Assembly: GCA_002428995.1 (NCBI GenBank)
Contig: DIYJ01000004.1
Location: 186,001 to 250,000, forward strand
DNA from: Flavobacteriales bacterium UBA6057
GTDB lineage: Bacteria > Bacteroidota > Bacteroidia > Flavobacteriales_G > Salibacteraceae
Direction: 5' to 3'
DNA length: 64,000 nt
The notes beneath the pieces are model-generated. The model did no database searches, was not told where the DNA came from, and saw only the letters and a list, made by a program, of their open reading frames with translations. A program made the translations under genes and the position numbers. Shown one piece after another: positions 16,545-25,329 of this stretch. Every line of letters begins with the position of its first letter. Position 1 is the stretch's first letter.

Positions 16545-17024
16545 ATGCAATCAAAGTTTGGGAATCTGTTGCTGGTGATGCTTCTGGGTGGCACTGTAAG
16601 TGAAGTCCTCGCTCAGCAGGTGATCGGAACGCTTGGTATTTCTGATACCATTTCGGGAGCGCATGTGGAAGCCACGGCTGGCGAGGTAGTGATCGCCTCG
16701 TTTTCCAACGACAGCAATCAGGCGATCATTGGTTTTCATCAGTCAGAATTGACGGTGGTGGGTGTGGAGGAAACCCCTTTCACCCAAGCCAACATCCGTG
16801 TTTTTCCAAATCCTGCACAGTTGGAAGTCAATATTCAAAGTGAAGTGCTCATTCGTGCATTTACAGTATTAGACGTGAACGGTCGGGTGGTTTACCGCTC
16901 TTCTGTGCCTTTTCAGGCAGAGACTCTGAACGTAGGTGCCTGGGCCAATGGGAATTACTTCCTCGAGCTATGGCCCGTGGACGCCAGCACCTCCTCCCGC
17001 TTCCAAATCATTAAAACTCAATAG
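16545..17024 (+). CDS. Small exported protein with T9SS type A sorting domain
   Basis: The 159-residue product has a signal peptide (MQSKFGNLLLVMLL to VLAQQ), a short stretch of about 60 residues (GISDTISGAHVEATAGEVVIASF, here seen in parts), and then a typical Por-secretion tail: NIRVFPNPAQLEVNIQ, a central VLDVNGRVVYR, and GNYFLELW with a basic end (FQIIKTQ). The tail accounts for about half of the protein, so the cargo is tiny. This arrangement is often found just before proteins like the next gene, and the 12-bp gap implies co-transcription. It may be a surface partner of the 1028-residue protein. Location: cell surface or released, through T9SS. Confidence 0.85.
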   Translation: MQSKFGNLLLVMLLGGTVSEVLAQQVIGTLGISDTISGAHVEATAGEVVIASFSNDSNQAIIGFHQSELTVVGVEETPFTQANIRVFPNPAQLEVNIQSEVLIRAFTVLDVNGRVVYRSSVPFQAETLNVGAWANGNYFLELWPVDASTSSRFQIIKTQ

Positions 17025-17036
17025 TCACTTTCAATC

Positions 17037-20000
17037 ATGAAGAACTACGTCCTCATCAGCCTATTCCTGGTTGCCGCTCTATTCAGCGCGCTTGCTCAGA
17101 GTCCTGACCGGGTGAACTTCCAGATGGTGGCCAGGAACGCTTCGGGAGATGTGCTGGCCAACCAAAGTCTGGGTATACAGTTTGTGATTCGACAGGGGAG
17201 CCCGGGAGGCACGAGCATCTACACGGAGACGCACTCCCTGATCAGCAATGACTTCGGCCTGATCAACCTGCAGATTGGCGCAGGTAACACGCTGGATGAC
17301 TTCAGTGCCATTGACTGGGCTGCGGGGCCTTACTTCCTGGAGACTGCCATGGATTTTAACGGTGGTGTGAACTATGTGACACTTGGAACCACGGAGTTTG
17401 TTTCGGTGCCCTATGCGCTGCATGCCCAAACCTCAGCCAGCGATCCAGACAGCACCAATGAACTGCAAACCCTGAGCTATGATTCCATGTTGCACCAGCT
17501 ATTGCTCTCTAACGGTGGCGGTACGGTTAGTTTGGAGTCGTTTGCCAACGGCATTGCCACCAACGATTCCATCAACCTTGTGCAGCAGCTTATCATCGAT
17601 TCGCTGGACAGTACCCTTAGCATTCACGCTACCATGATTCAATTGAATTCGGAGGCTATTCAGGTATTGCAAGACACGCTGTTTGAGCACTTGAACTTAG
17701 ATTCTGATGTGGATTCTACGAATGAGCTTCAGGATTTGAGCAGGGTGGGAGATTCTCTTTTTATTGAGAATGGTGCTGGGGTGGATCTTTCCGACCTGGC
17801 AACAGTGACGATGTTGGATTCCCTTGCAGATGACTTAAATGACTCTTTGGATGCTAGCTTGGCGCAACTGGACAACAAGATCATAATGCTCCAATCTGAA
17901 TTGGATCAGGATAGCACTCACTGGGCTACGACCATAGCCCAGCTGGCTTCAGAGTTGGACCAGGACAGTGCCACGTTCAGTACAGGTATTGCCACCAACG
18001 GTAGTTCCATTGGTCAGAACCAAAATGATATTCAGATTAACACAACCGAGATTACAGCTTTGAGCAGCGAGTTGGACCAAGACAGCGCTACATTCAGTGC
18101 AGGCATTGCCACCAACAGCAGTTCCATTGGCCAGAACCAAAATGATATTCAGAGTAACACAGCCGAGATTGCAGCTGTGAGCAGTGAGCTGGACCAGGAC
18201 AGTGTCACGTTCAGTACAGGCATTGCTGCCAACAGCAGTTCCATTGGCCAGAATCAAAACGATATTCAAAGCAACACGGCCGAGATTGCAGCCTTGAGCA
18301 GTGAGTTGGATCAGGACAGTGCCACTTTCAGCACAGGCATTGCTAGCAACAGCAGTTCCATTGGTCAGAACCAAAACGATATTCAAAGCAACACAGTCGA
18401 GATTGCAGCTTTGAGCAGTGAGTTGGACCAGGACAGCGCTACATTCAGCACAGGCATTGCCACCAACAGCAGTTCTATTGGTCAGAACCAAACCGATATT
18501 CAAAACAACACAGTTGAGATTGCAGCTTTGAGCGGTGAGTTGGACCAGGACAGTGCTATGTTCAGTGCAGGTATTGCTACGAACAGTAACGCCATTGATC
18601 AGAATCAAACTGATATTCAAAGCAATGCAATAGAGATCGAAGTCCTAAGCATTGAGTTGGATCAGGATAGTACGGCCTTCCATTCAGGAATGAGTGCTAA
18701 CGCTTTGAACATTCAGCAAAACAGTACAGCGATTCAAGCCAACGCTACCAGTCTGCAACAAGCCTCTGACGAGCTGGCTGCTCACATTGCTGAAGATCGG
18801 GATACAAGCAGCACCAATGAGTTTCAGTTTCTGAGCATCTCTAACGATACCATCTTCCTCAGCGATGGAGGATTTGTGACGTTGCCCCCTGGATTTGATG
18901 GGAGCTTTCACTCGCTGACAAACGTACCTGCTGGACTGGCGGATGGAGATGATGATACGCAGCTCACTGCCAATGAAGTGGACAGCATTGTGGCAGATAA
19001 TGGTTATCTCACTTCCGAGCTTGATGGGTCAGATACCAATGAGATTCAGTACTTATCCATTACTGCTGATTCGTTGGAGATTTCAGGAGGTAATAAGGTG
19101 GCATTGAGATCTCTGGCTCCGCCACAGTCTCAGAATGAAGACAGCATATCCATTTACCAAACCTTGACGGATCCTTCGGTACCATTTCTTGCCCAACGTC
19201 AGAATACTCCGGGTTCCCTGGACAACAGCTATTACCGGTATCGATACTTGTACAAAAAGGGAAATCAACGGACGAAACTGAGCCCGTTCAGCAGTGTGGT
19301 TCGCATCCTGAACAACGCCTTGGTAGGGAAAATTGAACTGACGCTGGACGTTACAGAGGAAGAAGATGTTGACAGCATATTGATCTATCGACAGTTCAGC
19401 ATCGATTCTCTCACCTTCAGTAGCGCCCATTTGCTCGCAAGGGCAGCCGTGACACCAGGACAGTCATTTCAAATGATCGACAGCTTGACCAACCTGTCCA
19501 TTTTCCTCAACCCTCAGCCGCTGGCTGATACCAACAATACAGGAATTCATGGCATCATTAAGACGGACCTCTTAACACAGAACAGAACATATCAGCTGCC
19601 TGATGAGGACGGCACCCTGGCAACCCTGGAGAATATTAAGATTTATGGGCCTCTAACCGGGAATCAGAGTATTCTTAAGTCGTCCAACATGCAGCTGGCA
19701 AGTGTTACGATTAACGTGACCGATATTCAAGAGCTTCGTACCGGTGTGTTTGAGTTTGACAGACCGGTTTACATTACTTCCCTCGGCATTGCGTTCAGCG
19801 GGCAAATCTGTCAGAATTGCAATGTTGGAGGTACAGCCAGAGGAAGTTGTGGATTTCATGCATTTGAAGCAAGTGGAAGCCTTGTTGGATACCGTATTCT
19901 GGTAAACGACCAAGTCGTTTATAGTTCTACTTCCTTCGGTAACATTAGCCAACCTGGAGTTGGTTTTTTCCCCGGTGGATGCACCATTGAAGTGGATTAC

Positions 20001-20123
20001 AATTTCGAGCGAAAGGGAATTCCCACCGGCAACAGTTCGTGTGGTAATCAGGTCATGATCAATTTTGGTATCTACGGGGAGCAGCCCGGAGAGAGCACGG
20101 TTTACATACCCGGGCGCTACTAG
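17037..20123 (+). CDS. Large secreted fibre-like protein with 39-residue tandem repeats
   Basis: The 1028-residue protein has a signal peptide (MKNYVLISLFLVAALFSALAQ) and an N-terminal module of about 120 residues widespread in Bacteroidota (PDRVNFQMVARNASG to EFVSVPYALHAQ). The middle (about residues 160-620) is low-complexity and heptad-like, with seven 39-residue units of the form ELDQDSATFSTGIATNSSS then IGQNQNDIQSNTAEIAAL, likely a trimeric coiled coil as in phage tail fibres and adhesins. After it come NEIQYLSI/NEFQFLSI blocks and a globular C-terminal part with paired Cys (CQNCNVGG) before the end. I see no standard T9SS tail, so the export route from the periplasm is unclear. It sits in an operon with the small T9SS protein. 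A surface adhesin or fibre is a reasonable guess. Confidence 0.85.
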   Translation: MKNYVLISLFLVAALFSALAQSPDRVNFQMVARNASGDVLANQSLGIQFVIRQGSPGGTSIYTETHSLISNDFGLINLQIGAGNTLDDFSAIDWAAGPYFLETAMDFNGGVNYVTLGTTEFVSVPYALHAQTSASDPDSTNELQTLSYDSMLHQLLLSNGGGTVSLESFANGIATNDSINLVQQLIIDSLDSTLSIHATMIQLNSEAIQVLQDTLFEHLNLDSDVDSTNELQDLSRVGDSLFIENGAGVDLSDLATVTMLDSLADDLNDSLDASLAQLDNKIIMLQSELDQDSTHWATTIAQLASELDQDSATFSTGIATNGSSIGQNQNDIQINTTEITALSSELDQDSATFSAGIATNSSSIGQNQNDIQSNTAEIAAVSSELDQDSVTFSTGIAANSSSIGQNQNDIQSNTAEIAALSSELDQDSATFSTGIASNSSSIGQNQNDIQSNTVEIAALSSELDQDSATFSTGIATNSSSIGQNQTDIQNNTVEIAALSGELDQDSAMFSAGIATNSNAIDQNQTDIQSNAIEIEVLSIELDQDSTAFHSGMSANALNIQQNSTAIQANATSLQQASDELAAHIAEDRDTSSTNEFQFLSISNDTIFLSDGGFVTLPPGFDGSFHSLTNVPAGLADGDDDTQLTANEVDSIVADNGYLTSELDGSDTNEIQYLSITADSLEISGGNKVALRSLAPPQSQNEDSISIYQTLTDPSVPFLAQRQNTPGSLDNSYYRYRYLYKKGNQRTKLSPFSSVVRILNNALVGKIELTLDVTEEEDVDSILIYRQFSIDSLTFSSAHLLARAAVTPGQSFQMIDSLTNLSIFLNPQPLADTNNTGIHGIIKTDLLTQNRTYQLPDEDGTLATLENIKIYGPLTGNQSILKSSNMQLASVTINVTDIQELRTGVFEFDRPVYITSLGIAFSGQICQNCNVGGTARGSCGFHAFEASGSLVGYRILVNDQVVYSSTSFGNISQPGVGFFPGGCTIEVDYNFERKGIPTGNSSCGNQVMINFGIYGEQPGESTVYIPGRY
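17952..18770 (+). repeat. Seven tandem 117-bp coding repeats
   Basis: Units begin with GAGTTGGAY and start at about 17952, 18069, 18186, 18303, 18420, 18537 and 18654, a strict 117-bp period (39 codons). The middle units are nearly identical; the last one is diverged and runs into unique sequence. The array is in frame, so copy-number change would alter fibre length without a frameshift. Confidence 0.9.
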
Positions 20124-20236
20124 GTCATCCGCAAAAAGAAGAAGGCCAATTCAGTTTTCCCTCCTAAAAGCATCATCTAATCATCCAATATTCTGATCAT
20201 CTGATCCTAAATCCATCCTTCCCACTAACTGCTCGC

Positions 20237-20270
20237 AAAAAACAGAGCCCTCCCAAAGGGGAGAGCCCTG
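20237..20270 (-). terminator. Rho-independent terminator for the 20301-20711 gene
   Basis: Read on the minus strand this is a 12-bp stem (CAGGGCTCTCCC paired with GGGAGGGCTCTG, two G-U wobbles), a CTTT loop, and six T residues. It lies 30 bp after the stop of the coiled-coil gene. There is no T-tract on the plus strand, so it acts mainly leftward. Confidence 0.8.
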
Positions 20271-20300
20271 TCGATCGGGTTGCAGATCATCAGCCCGGTA

Positions 20301-20711
20301 CTATACAATCAGACCGTCAATCTCGGTGATGCGTACACCGCGTTGATCGATGGCGAACTGGAGCTCGTCCTGTTCCATCAGGTGCTTGCGCTGGTCCTGA
20401 TTGGTGATGTAGGATGAGCTGAAGGTGAGCGCATTCAGTTCATTCTGAAGTGCTTCCATCGCCCCACGCTGCAAGTCGAGTGTCGACTGACTTGCGCTGG
20501 CGGCTTCCAGGTCGTCATACACGGTTTGTGCATTTGCAATCCGTTGCTCCAGCAGCTGCTGCGCTGTTTCGGATTCGCCTTGTGAATTCACGCGTGAGTT
20601 GAAGCGTTCATCTTTCACTTGTTTTTCACGCTTGATTTCGTTCTGTTCGGTAAGCCAGTGAGCTCTCAATACACGGAGCTCCTCCTGGCTCATTTCATTT
20701 AATGCAATCAT
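20301..20711 (-). CDS. Coiled-coil protein of unknown function
   Basis: The 136-residue product is hydrophilic and almost entirely helical by composition. It opens with MSQEELRVLRAHWLTEQNEIKREKQVKDE, seen here as separate phrases MSQEELRVLRAHW and EQNEIKREKQ. A Gln/Glu/Ala-rich coiled coil follows (TAQQLLEQRIANAQTVYDDL) and the end reads RGVRITEIDGLIV. There is no signal peptide, membrane helix or catalytic motif, so it is probably a cytoplasmic oligomer. I do not recognise a family. A strong terminator follows it. The gene runs in the same direction as the small HTH gene 120 bp upstream, so the two may share a transcript, though the gap leaves room for a separate promoter. Confidence 0.7.
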   Translation of the reverse strand: MIALNEMSQEELRVLRAHWLTEQNEIKREKQVKDERFNSRVNSQGESETAQQLLEQRIANAQTVYDDLEAASASQSTLDLQRGAMEALQNELNALTFSSSYITNQDQRKHLMEQDELQFAIDQRGVRITEIDGLIV

Positions 20712-20834
20712 TGTTCTTGGTTTTTATGATTGTTCCTATGTCCCTGTTGTGTTTCTCATCCTCGCAGGGTTTCCGGATGCTGCAACTCCTCATGTGCTCC
20801 ATAAGCCTGTTGTTTTAAGAGTGAAACCATTGAG

Positions 20835-21050
20835 TTAATAAGCCTTCTTCACCAGGTCGAGGTAGGTGGGCACGCGCATCAGCAACGCCATGCGGTGCTT
20901 CACGACCCGGTTGGGTTCGTATTCACCGCGCAGGTAGCGCTCAAAGGTGCGGTGATGCACCTTCAGGATACGGGCTGCCGCCCGCTTACTAATTCCTTTG
21001 GTACGCAGGATGTAGCGACACACCCTGGCCGAGATGGGATGTTTTTCCAT
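20835..21050 (-). CDS. Small helix-turn-helix DNA-binding protein
   Basis: The 71-residue protein looks like a single DNA-binding domain: GISKRAAARILKVHHRTFERYLRGE has the spacing of a helix-turn-helix (the alanine pair in the first helix, a turn, then a recognition helix), followed by a basic PNRVVKHRMALLM. It has no ligand or receiver domain. Its size is like the controller (C) proteins of restriction-modification systems or small Xre-type regulators. Its promoter must lie in the 554-bp gap before the defence island, where the TGCGYCA array is found, so binding to those motifs is a testable idea. Existence is fairly sure from the compact domain; the target is unknown. Confidence 0.65.
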   Translation of the reverse strand: MEKHPISARVCRYILRTKGISKRAAARILKVHHRTFERYLRGEYEPNRVVKHRMALLMRVPTYLDLVKKAY

Positions 21051-21604
21051 GACACTTTGTTTTATGCGATTGAACCAAAAACACGTGCCGATGATCTGCT
21101 GCGAGGCGCTGCCCTCACTGGGGAATGTCCGTTGGCAAAGCCTCGAAATAAAAACAGGAAGGAGGGGGCGCTTATTGTGAGAAAGTCTGCTGTTTCAACG
21201 CTTTTACGAGAATCGTCTGGCGCATAAGAAACGTGTAATACGTTAGTTTTAAGTGGATGCTATCCGTTCCAAGCAAAGACCCTGCCTGCCCTGGATGATG
21301 TTCTGCATATGTTCGTCCGAGTTACCTCGCGCCTGGCGCAGTCCTCCCCATGAAAAAAGTGTTAACAAAACATACCGCTGGTTGAGCATGTGCTGGCGCA
21401 GCGAGCAGTGGACCTGCGCCACCCTGACCCCTTGCGTCACCACACCTCCTTGCGCCACCCTTCGGAAGACTGCGTCAGGGGGGATGGTTGCGCCACGTGT
21501 GAAAGTATTGCGCCACCGGATTGGGGTGCGCCAGGGTGAATGAGGAGTTGGTTGGTTCTGGCTTGTTGAGTCGAAGGTGAGTTGACTTCCCGTAACTTGC
21601 GAGC
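21051..21604. other. 554-bp gap with TGCGYCA motifs; no gene supported
   Basis: The gap separates the small HTH gene from vsr. Open frames on both strands here have low-complexity, Cys/Pro/Arg-rich translations and no initiation context, so I do not call genes. The right half contains the phased motif array listed separately, and inverted copies (TGGCGCA) occur at 21218-21224, 21334-21340 and 21394-21400. Confidence 0.6.
21415..21533 (+). repeat. Phased array of seven TGCGYCA motifs
   Basis: TGCGCCA or TGCGTCA starts at 21415, 21433, 21451, 21471, 21489, 21509 and 21527. The spacings are 18, 18, 20, 18, 20 and 18 bp, while the bases between motifs are not conserved. That is the pattern of an iteron or multi-site protein-binding array rather than of a coding repeat, because 20-bp steps break the frame. 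It ends about 70 bp before the vsr start codon. Confidence 0.7.
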
Positions 21605-22015
21605 ATGGCTGATGTGCATGAACCCGAAGTAAGGTCCTACAACATGAGTCGGATCAAGGGCAAGAATACCAAGCCTGAGCTATTGGTTCGCAAGCATCTG
21701 CACGCACAAGGGTATCGATATAATCTTCACGGCAAATACAAGGGCACTATCCTGCCGGGCAAGCCTGATATCGTGCTCCCGAAGTTCCGTACTGTGATTT
21801 TTGTACATGGATGTTTTTGGCATGCACATGAAGGATGTAAGTACTTTAAAATCCCAAAAACCCGAACGGAGTTCTGGGAACAAAAGCTACTTGGAAACAG
21901 GGAGCGGGATATGAAACATCAAATGGAACTACGAGCAATGGGGTGGAAGGTGATTGTGATTTGGGAGTGTGAGGCTTCAAATCTTCAATCCAAACTTTCT
22001 CAGTTTTTTGATTGA
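21605..22015 (+). CDS. vsr: Very short patch repair (Vsr) endonuclease
   Basis: The 136-residue protein is full length for Vsr and has its motifs in order: SYNMSRIKGKNTKPE (residues 11-25), GKPDIVLPK (catalytic Asp at about 55), VIFVHGCFWHAHEGC (metal-binding His and Cys, 64-78), and WKVIVIWECE (114-123). Vsr nicks next to T:G mismatches that arise when 5-methylcytosine is deaminated, and so usually accompanies a C5 methyltransferase. A C5 methyltransferase gene is present at 29641-31275 in the opposite orientation. The 3' end overlaps the AIPR gene by 39 bp in a convergent arrangement. Some Vsr-like proteins in defence loci may act as nucleases in restriction rather than repair. Confidence 0.93.
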   Translation: MADVHEPEVRSYNMSRIKGKNTKPELLVRKHLHAQGYRYNLHGKYKGTILPGKPDIVLPKFRTVIFVHGCFWHAHEGCKYFKIPKTRTEFWEQKLLGNRERDMKHQMELRAMGWKVIVIWECEASNLQSKLSQFFD

Positions 22016-24346
22016 TTGTTCGACAATCTCAAGTCTCTTAAGATCGATACTTTCCTTCCTCTTAATTTTTAACTCAACCGATTTAATCATATTAATTTCT
22101 TGGCGGTTGAGAGTTTTTGTTTGGTCGCCAAGATCTACGAGCCTCTTCCAATCTTCCGGATTCATTGCACTAAGTCGATTGTAAAGAACAGAGGTGTCAA
22201 CGACTTCACTATCCTTCAATCGGCTTAGCTCCTTCAGGTTCTCGAAGTTGACATGTTTCGATATTAGATACTCAATGATTTCAACTCCCTTCTTGACTAG
22301 GCGTTCATCTATGACACCTGAAGCCTTCATGCTCTTTCGGATAGAGCTGGCAATATTGTCATGATAATCAGAGAGGATTGATTCTTTAGTATTATAAATG
22401 CAAAGCCCATCCCAAAACCGCACTCCAAGCGAGGTGATCTTCTGTAAGTCATTATATCGCTTCACCTCCTCCGTTTTGTCATCATCTGACTCATACCGTG
22501 CTTTGTGATCCTTATCAGAGATCACATGTCGTTTTACCACCTCCATATCGAATGGATAGTCAGTACGGGCCTTTAAAGCCGTCCATGTTTTCTCAGCCTT
22601 GGCCGCTTCACTGACGAGTGCAACATCCAAATCATTCAGAAAATCATAGACATATCGCAATCCTATCTTCAACTCAGCTTGCAGGTCCTCTGCTATGGAC
22701 TGTGTCTCCCAGATCTGCCCAAGGTTCAGACGATTACCGGTAATGTGATGCAAGAGTGACAGTGTGGAAGCGACTGTATAAGATTTAACATTGGTATCAC
22801 CAATCGGATCTTTCCCTTTGCGTCCGAAGAGTTGATCTGTGGCATTAAACAGAATCGTATTTGCAACAATGTCCTGCCAGTAAACCCTTCCCGGTTTTTT
22901 CTTTTTGAACTCCTTTTCCTCCACGGCTTTCAGGTAGATATTGTAGTTCTTTTGCCCGCCCTTGGAAACGTGATGTGGTAGCTGCTTCCAGATGTTCATG
23001 TTCCGGGCAATCTGGGATTTGATGATCAGCTGGTTTCGTGGGTATTTGATCTTGAAAGCATCTTGCTTGCTTTTTGTCGGCTCCTTATTGAGTGCCTCAC
23101 GATATTGGCCTTTCACACGCTCAAAAAACCAAATGGTTTGCTTGTTTGAGTCTTCAGGATCAATGGCGAACGTGGTTCGGGATAACTCCTCCAGACGCTG
23201 TAAAAACGCATTGTTGGAAGTCAGGTCGAGCTCAGAGACTTTGTTCTGACTGTTGGCATACCGCGAAATGTATGGAACGGTTGCATCCTTCTTCTCCTCA
23301 TCCTTGATGACGGTGAGTTTCATCTGAACAAACACCTGTGCGAGATCAGCCTTATGCTTCTTCTCCGTGTGAAACAACGAAGCGGTGGTTTGTCCACCAT
23401 TCACAATCTGAAAATCTTTGACAGCCGTAATAACACATTGTCCGTTCTCCTCCATCCTCGTTTTGACTTCCTGGGCGGTAGTGGCGAGGCCGTTGTTATA
23501 CGGTAAAAACATCCAGGGTTCATCCTTAATGGTATCGCGGATGCCTTTGTTCACCTTGCCTGTTTGCTGGAGGAATGCTCTAACATTACTTTCAAGCAAC
23601 CGAGTACCGTAGTTGCGGTAGAGCGTGGAAAGCAGCTGACCCGGAACAATGGCCAGGTAGCATTCATAAAGATCACTTTCGGAAGGCATGGCAAGGCATG
23701 GAATCACTTCTCCGAGTGTATTCTCAAAGTCAATTTCAATGGGCTCGCGATTGTTCCGGGACTGACTCAATCTATGCAGACGTTCTGCATCCCACACCTG
23801 AAAATTAAAGGTTAATTCATTCAGGTTCTTCAGCTTGAAATTTCGCGGTGGATCATGCGGCATGTTACCGTTGGAGAGCATAAACACATTGATCCGTACC
23901 AATTCTTTTCGGTTCTTATATACCAACTGCGCAAGTCCATATGCTTCGGTAGATGGTTCTATTTCTTCATGATATCCTTTGAATACCGCATTCAGCAATC
24001 CTGTGGACCATTTGATGAGGTTGTCAAAAACGGCCTTGGTCTGCCGCCAAGATTCATTAGTGTCCCGATAATCGGTGATGAAGATGTCCAGCGTTTCAAA
24101 TCCTTCTTCTATCGCATAGCCGTTGATTTTGAACTGGATGTTCTCAAAGCGATTTTCCTTTTCATAGTGACACAGCCGTATGCCTTCGGTTTCTCCCGCT
24201 TCAGCAAGGGTTTCCATGACATACTCCGTGAACTTGTCCTCCTTGGTTGCTCCTTCATCCTCAGCATAAACGCGGGCATTCACTTCGTGACTCAGCTCTT
24301 TTAGAAACTGGTCAAACTCAAAATCGATGTGGCGTGGTTTGTTCAT
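21977..24346 (-). CDS. AIPR (abortive infection phage resistance) family protein
   Basis: The 789-residue protein has the AIPR hallmark region: FLPYNNGLATTA (about residues 280-291) followed by DFQIVNGGQTTASLF (311-325), with the family's N-terminal DLFITDYRD-like segment (here LDIFITDYRDTNESW). AIPR proteins are found in phage-resistance loci, including the lactococcal abortive infection type from which the name comes, and as the last gene of MORC/Z1 systems; the biochemical activity is unknown. The start overlaps the DUF4420 stop as ATGA, so it is translated together with it. It is the terminal gene of the five-gene operon and its 3' end overlaps vsr. The 3' third is visibly A+T-rich. Confidence 0.88.
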   Translation of the reverse strand: MNKPRHIDFEFDQFLKELSHEVNARVYAEDEGATKEDKFTEYVMETLAEAGETEGIRLCHYEKENRFENIQFKINGYAIEEGFETLDIFITDYRDTNESWRQTKAVFDNLIKWSTGLLNAVFKGYHEEIEPSTEAYGLAQLVYKNRKELVRINVFMLSNGNMPHDPPRNFKLKNLNELTFNFQVWDAERLHRLSQSRNNREPIEIDFENTLGEVIPCLAMPSESDLYECYLAIVPGQLLSTLYRNYGTRLLESNVRAFLQQTGKVNKGIRDTIKDEPWMFLPYNNGLATTAQEVKTRMEENGQCVITAVKDFQIVNGGQTTASLFHTEKKHKADLAQVFVQMKLTVIKDEEKKDATVPYISRYANSQNKVSELDLTSNNAFLQRLEELSRTTFAIDPEDSNKQTIWFFERVKGQYREALNKEPTKSKQDAFKIKYPRNQLIIKSQIARNMNIWKQLPHHVSKGGQKNYNIYLKAVEEKEFKKKKPGRVYWQDIVANTILFNATDQLFGRKGKDPIGDTNVKSYTVASTLSLLHHITGNRLNLGQIWETQSIAEDLQAELKIGLRYVYDFLNDLDVALVSEAAKAEKTWTALKARTDYPFDMEVVKRHVISDKDHKARYESDDDKTEEVKRYNDLQKITSLGVRFWDGLCIYNTKESILSDYHDNIASSIRKSMKASGVIDERLVKKGVEIIEYLISKHVNFENLKELSRLKDSEVVDTSVLYNRLSAMNPEDWKRLVDLGDQTKTLNRQEINMIKSVELKIKRKESIDLKRLEIVEQSIKKLRKFGLKI

Positions 24347-25329
24347 AGCAAATGTGCAAGGGCTTCTTCTTCGGAAACTTCATGATTGCTACAGGCACTC
24401 AGATCAATACGGTAGCGAATGGCTGAAACGGGGCTGTCTTGCCATGGAGCCGCAGTAATGGCCGGAAAACCCTCGTTCACCAGGAAGTATCGGAAGCTGC
24501 GGACAGTGTAGCTGATTTCCTGGTACTGCTCTACAGCATCTGGCGGAATACCCACCAGCGACAGCTTCCGGTGAAACTCATCCAGCAGCGTGCTTTCATG
24601 TTGAAGAAGCTCCTGAATGGTAGTGATTTGCGCAGCCAGCGATCGCTGACTACCAGCCGATTCATTGACCATGATCACGGCCAAATGCAATGTTTGCCAA
24701 TTGGTATGATCAAGCTGATGCTCGCTTGCAATGCTCACCACGGAATTGCCGGCCCTGGATGTTTTGACTTCGAGCGCATGATGCTCCAGCGCAAAATCCT
24801 GATGGGCACTCAGCGCTCCGCGCCACGATTGCAATACGGTATCACCTCGCTCGCATTGTCTGAGCAGACCTTCCAGCACGAGCAATTCCCCAAACAACCC
24901 ACGTTGTTGATCGGGCGAGAGCTGCTCGCCACTGATGCGTGCAAACAGCTTTTTCCAGAATGCAATGCGCTGGTTGATCAGGGTGAGTGCTTCCTGCGGA
25001 TCGCTTACAGACTCCAGCTTATCCACAATGTCCTGAATGAAGAGGGTAAAGATGTCGGTTAAATCCGGTTGCAGCAGAATGATTGTGAACTGTTGCACCA
25101 TTGGCTCTTCCAGGGGAATCACCTGAATCTCAACTCCCTTGAATCGATGCGTGTAATTGCGGTGGATGGGCAGCTCGGGGGGCAACTCCAGCTGAAACAT
25201 CCGGGCACCGGTATAACTTATCAATCCGGCCCATGCACTTAATCCGGCAATGGAAATGATTCGCTGTCGGATCACTTCACTGTCCGAAGAGGTTTCTTGC
25301 TGTTCCCATATTTTCCGGATCTCACTCAT
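24343..25329 (-). CDS. DUF4420 PD-(D/E)xK motif protein, putative nuclease
   Basis: The ATG at 25329 forms a TGATG overlap with the Z1 stop and is preferred over the in-frame GTG three bases earlier. The 328-residue protein matches the DUF4420 family: RGLFGELLVLEGLL, then a W at about 169, then HQDFALEHHALEVKTSRAG, which gives the nuclease signature Asp-x8-Glu-x-Lys (Asp178, Glu187, Lys189 by my count). The rest is helical with no other motif. It is the most likely DNA-cutting subunit of this system. It follows the ATPases directly and is coupled to the AIPR gene by ATGA. The family is sure; cutting activity is inferred from the motif. Confidence 0.87.
   Translation of the reverse strand: MSEIRKIWEQQETSSDSEVIRQRIISIAGLSAWAGLISYTGARMFQLELPPELPIHRNYTHRFKGVEIQVIPLEEPMVQQFTIILLQPDLTDIFTLFIQDIVDKLESVSDPQEALTLINQRIAFWKKLFARISGEQLSPDQQRGLFGELLVLEGLLRQCERGDTVLQSWRGALSAHQDFALEHHALEVKTSRAGNSVVSIASEHQLDHTNWQTLHLAVIMVNESAGSQRSLAAQITTIQELLQHESTLLDEFHRKLSLVGIPPDAVEQYQEISYTVRSFRYFLVNEGFPAITAAPWQDSPVSAIRYRIDLSACSNHEVSEEEALAHLL

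Noticed and set aside
17949..18620. 223-codon antisense frame over the 117-bp repeats
   Set aside because: Because the repeat period is a multiple of three, an open frame on the opposite strand is a by-product of the array.
21253..21543. Open frame of 96 codons over the TGCGYCA array
   Set aside because: Its Cys/Thr/Pro/Arg-rich translation follows from the motif repeats, it has no supported start, and the 20-bp steps break any repeat in frame.
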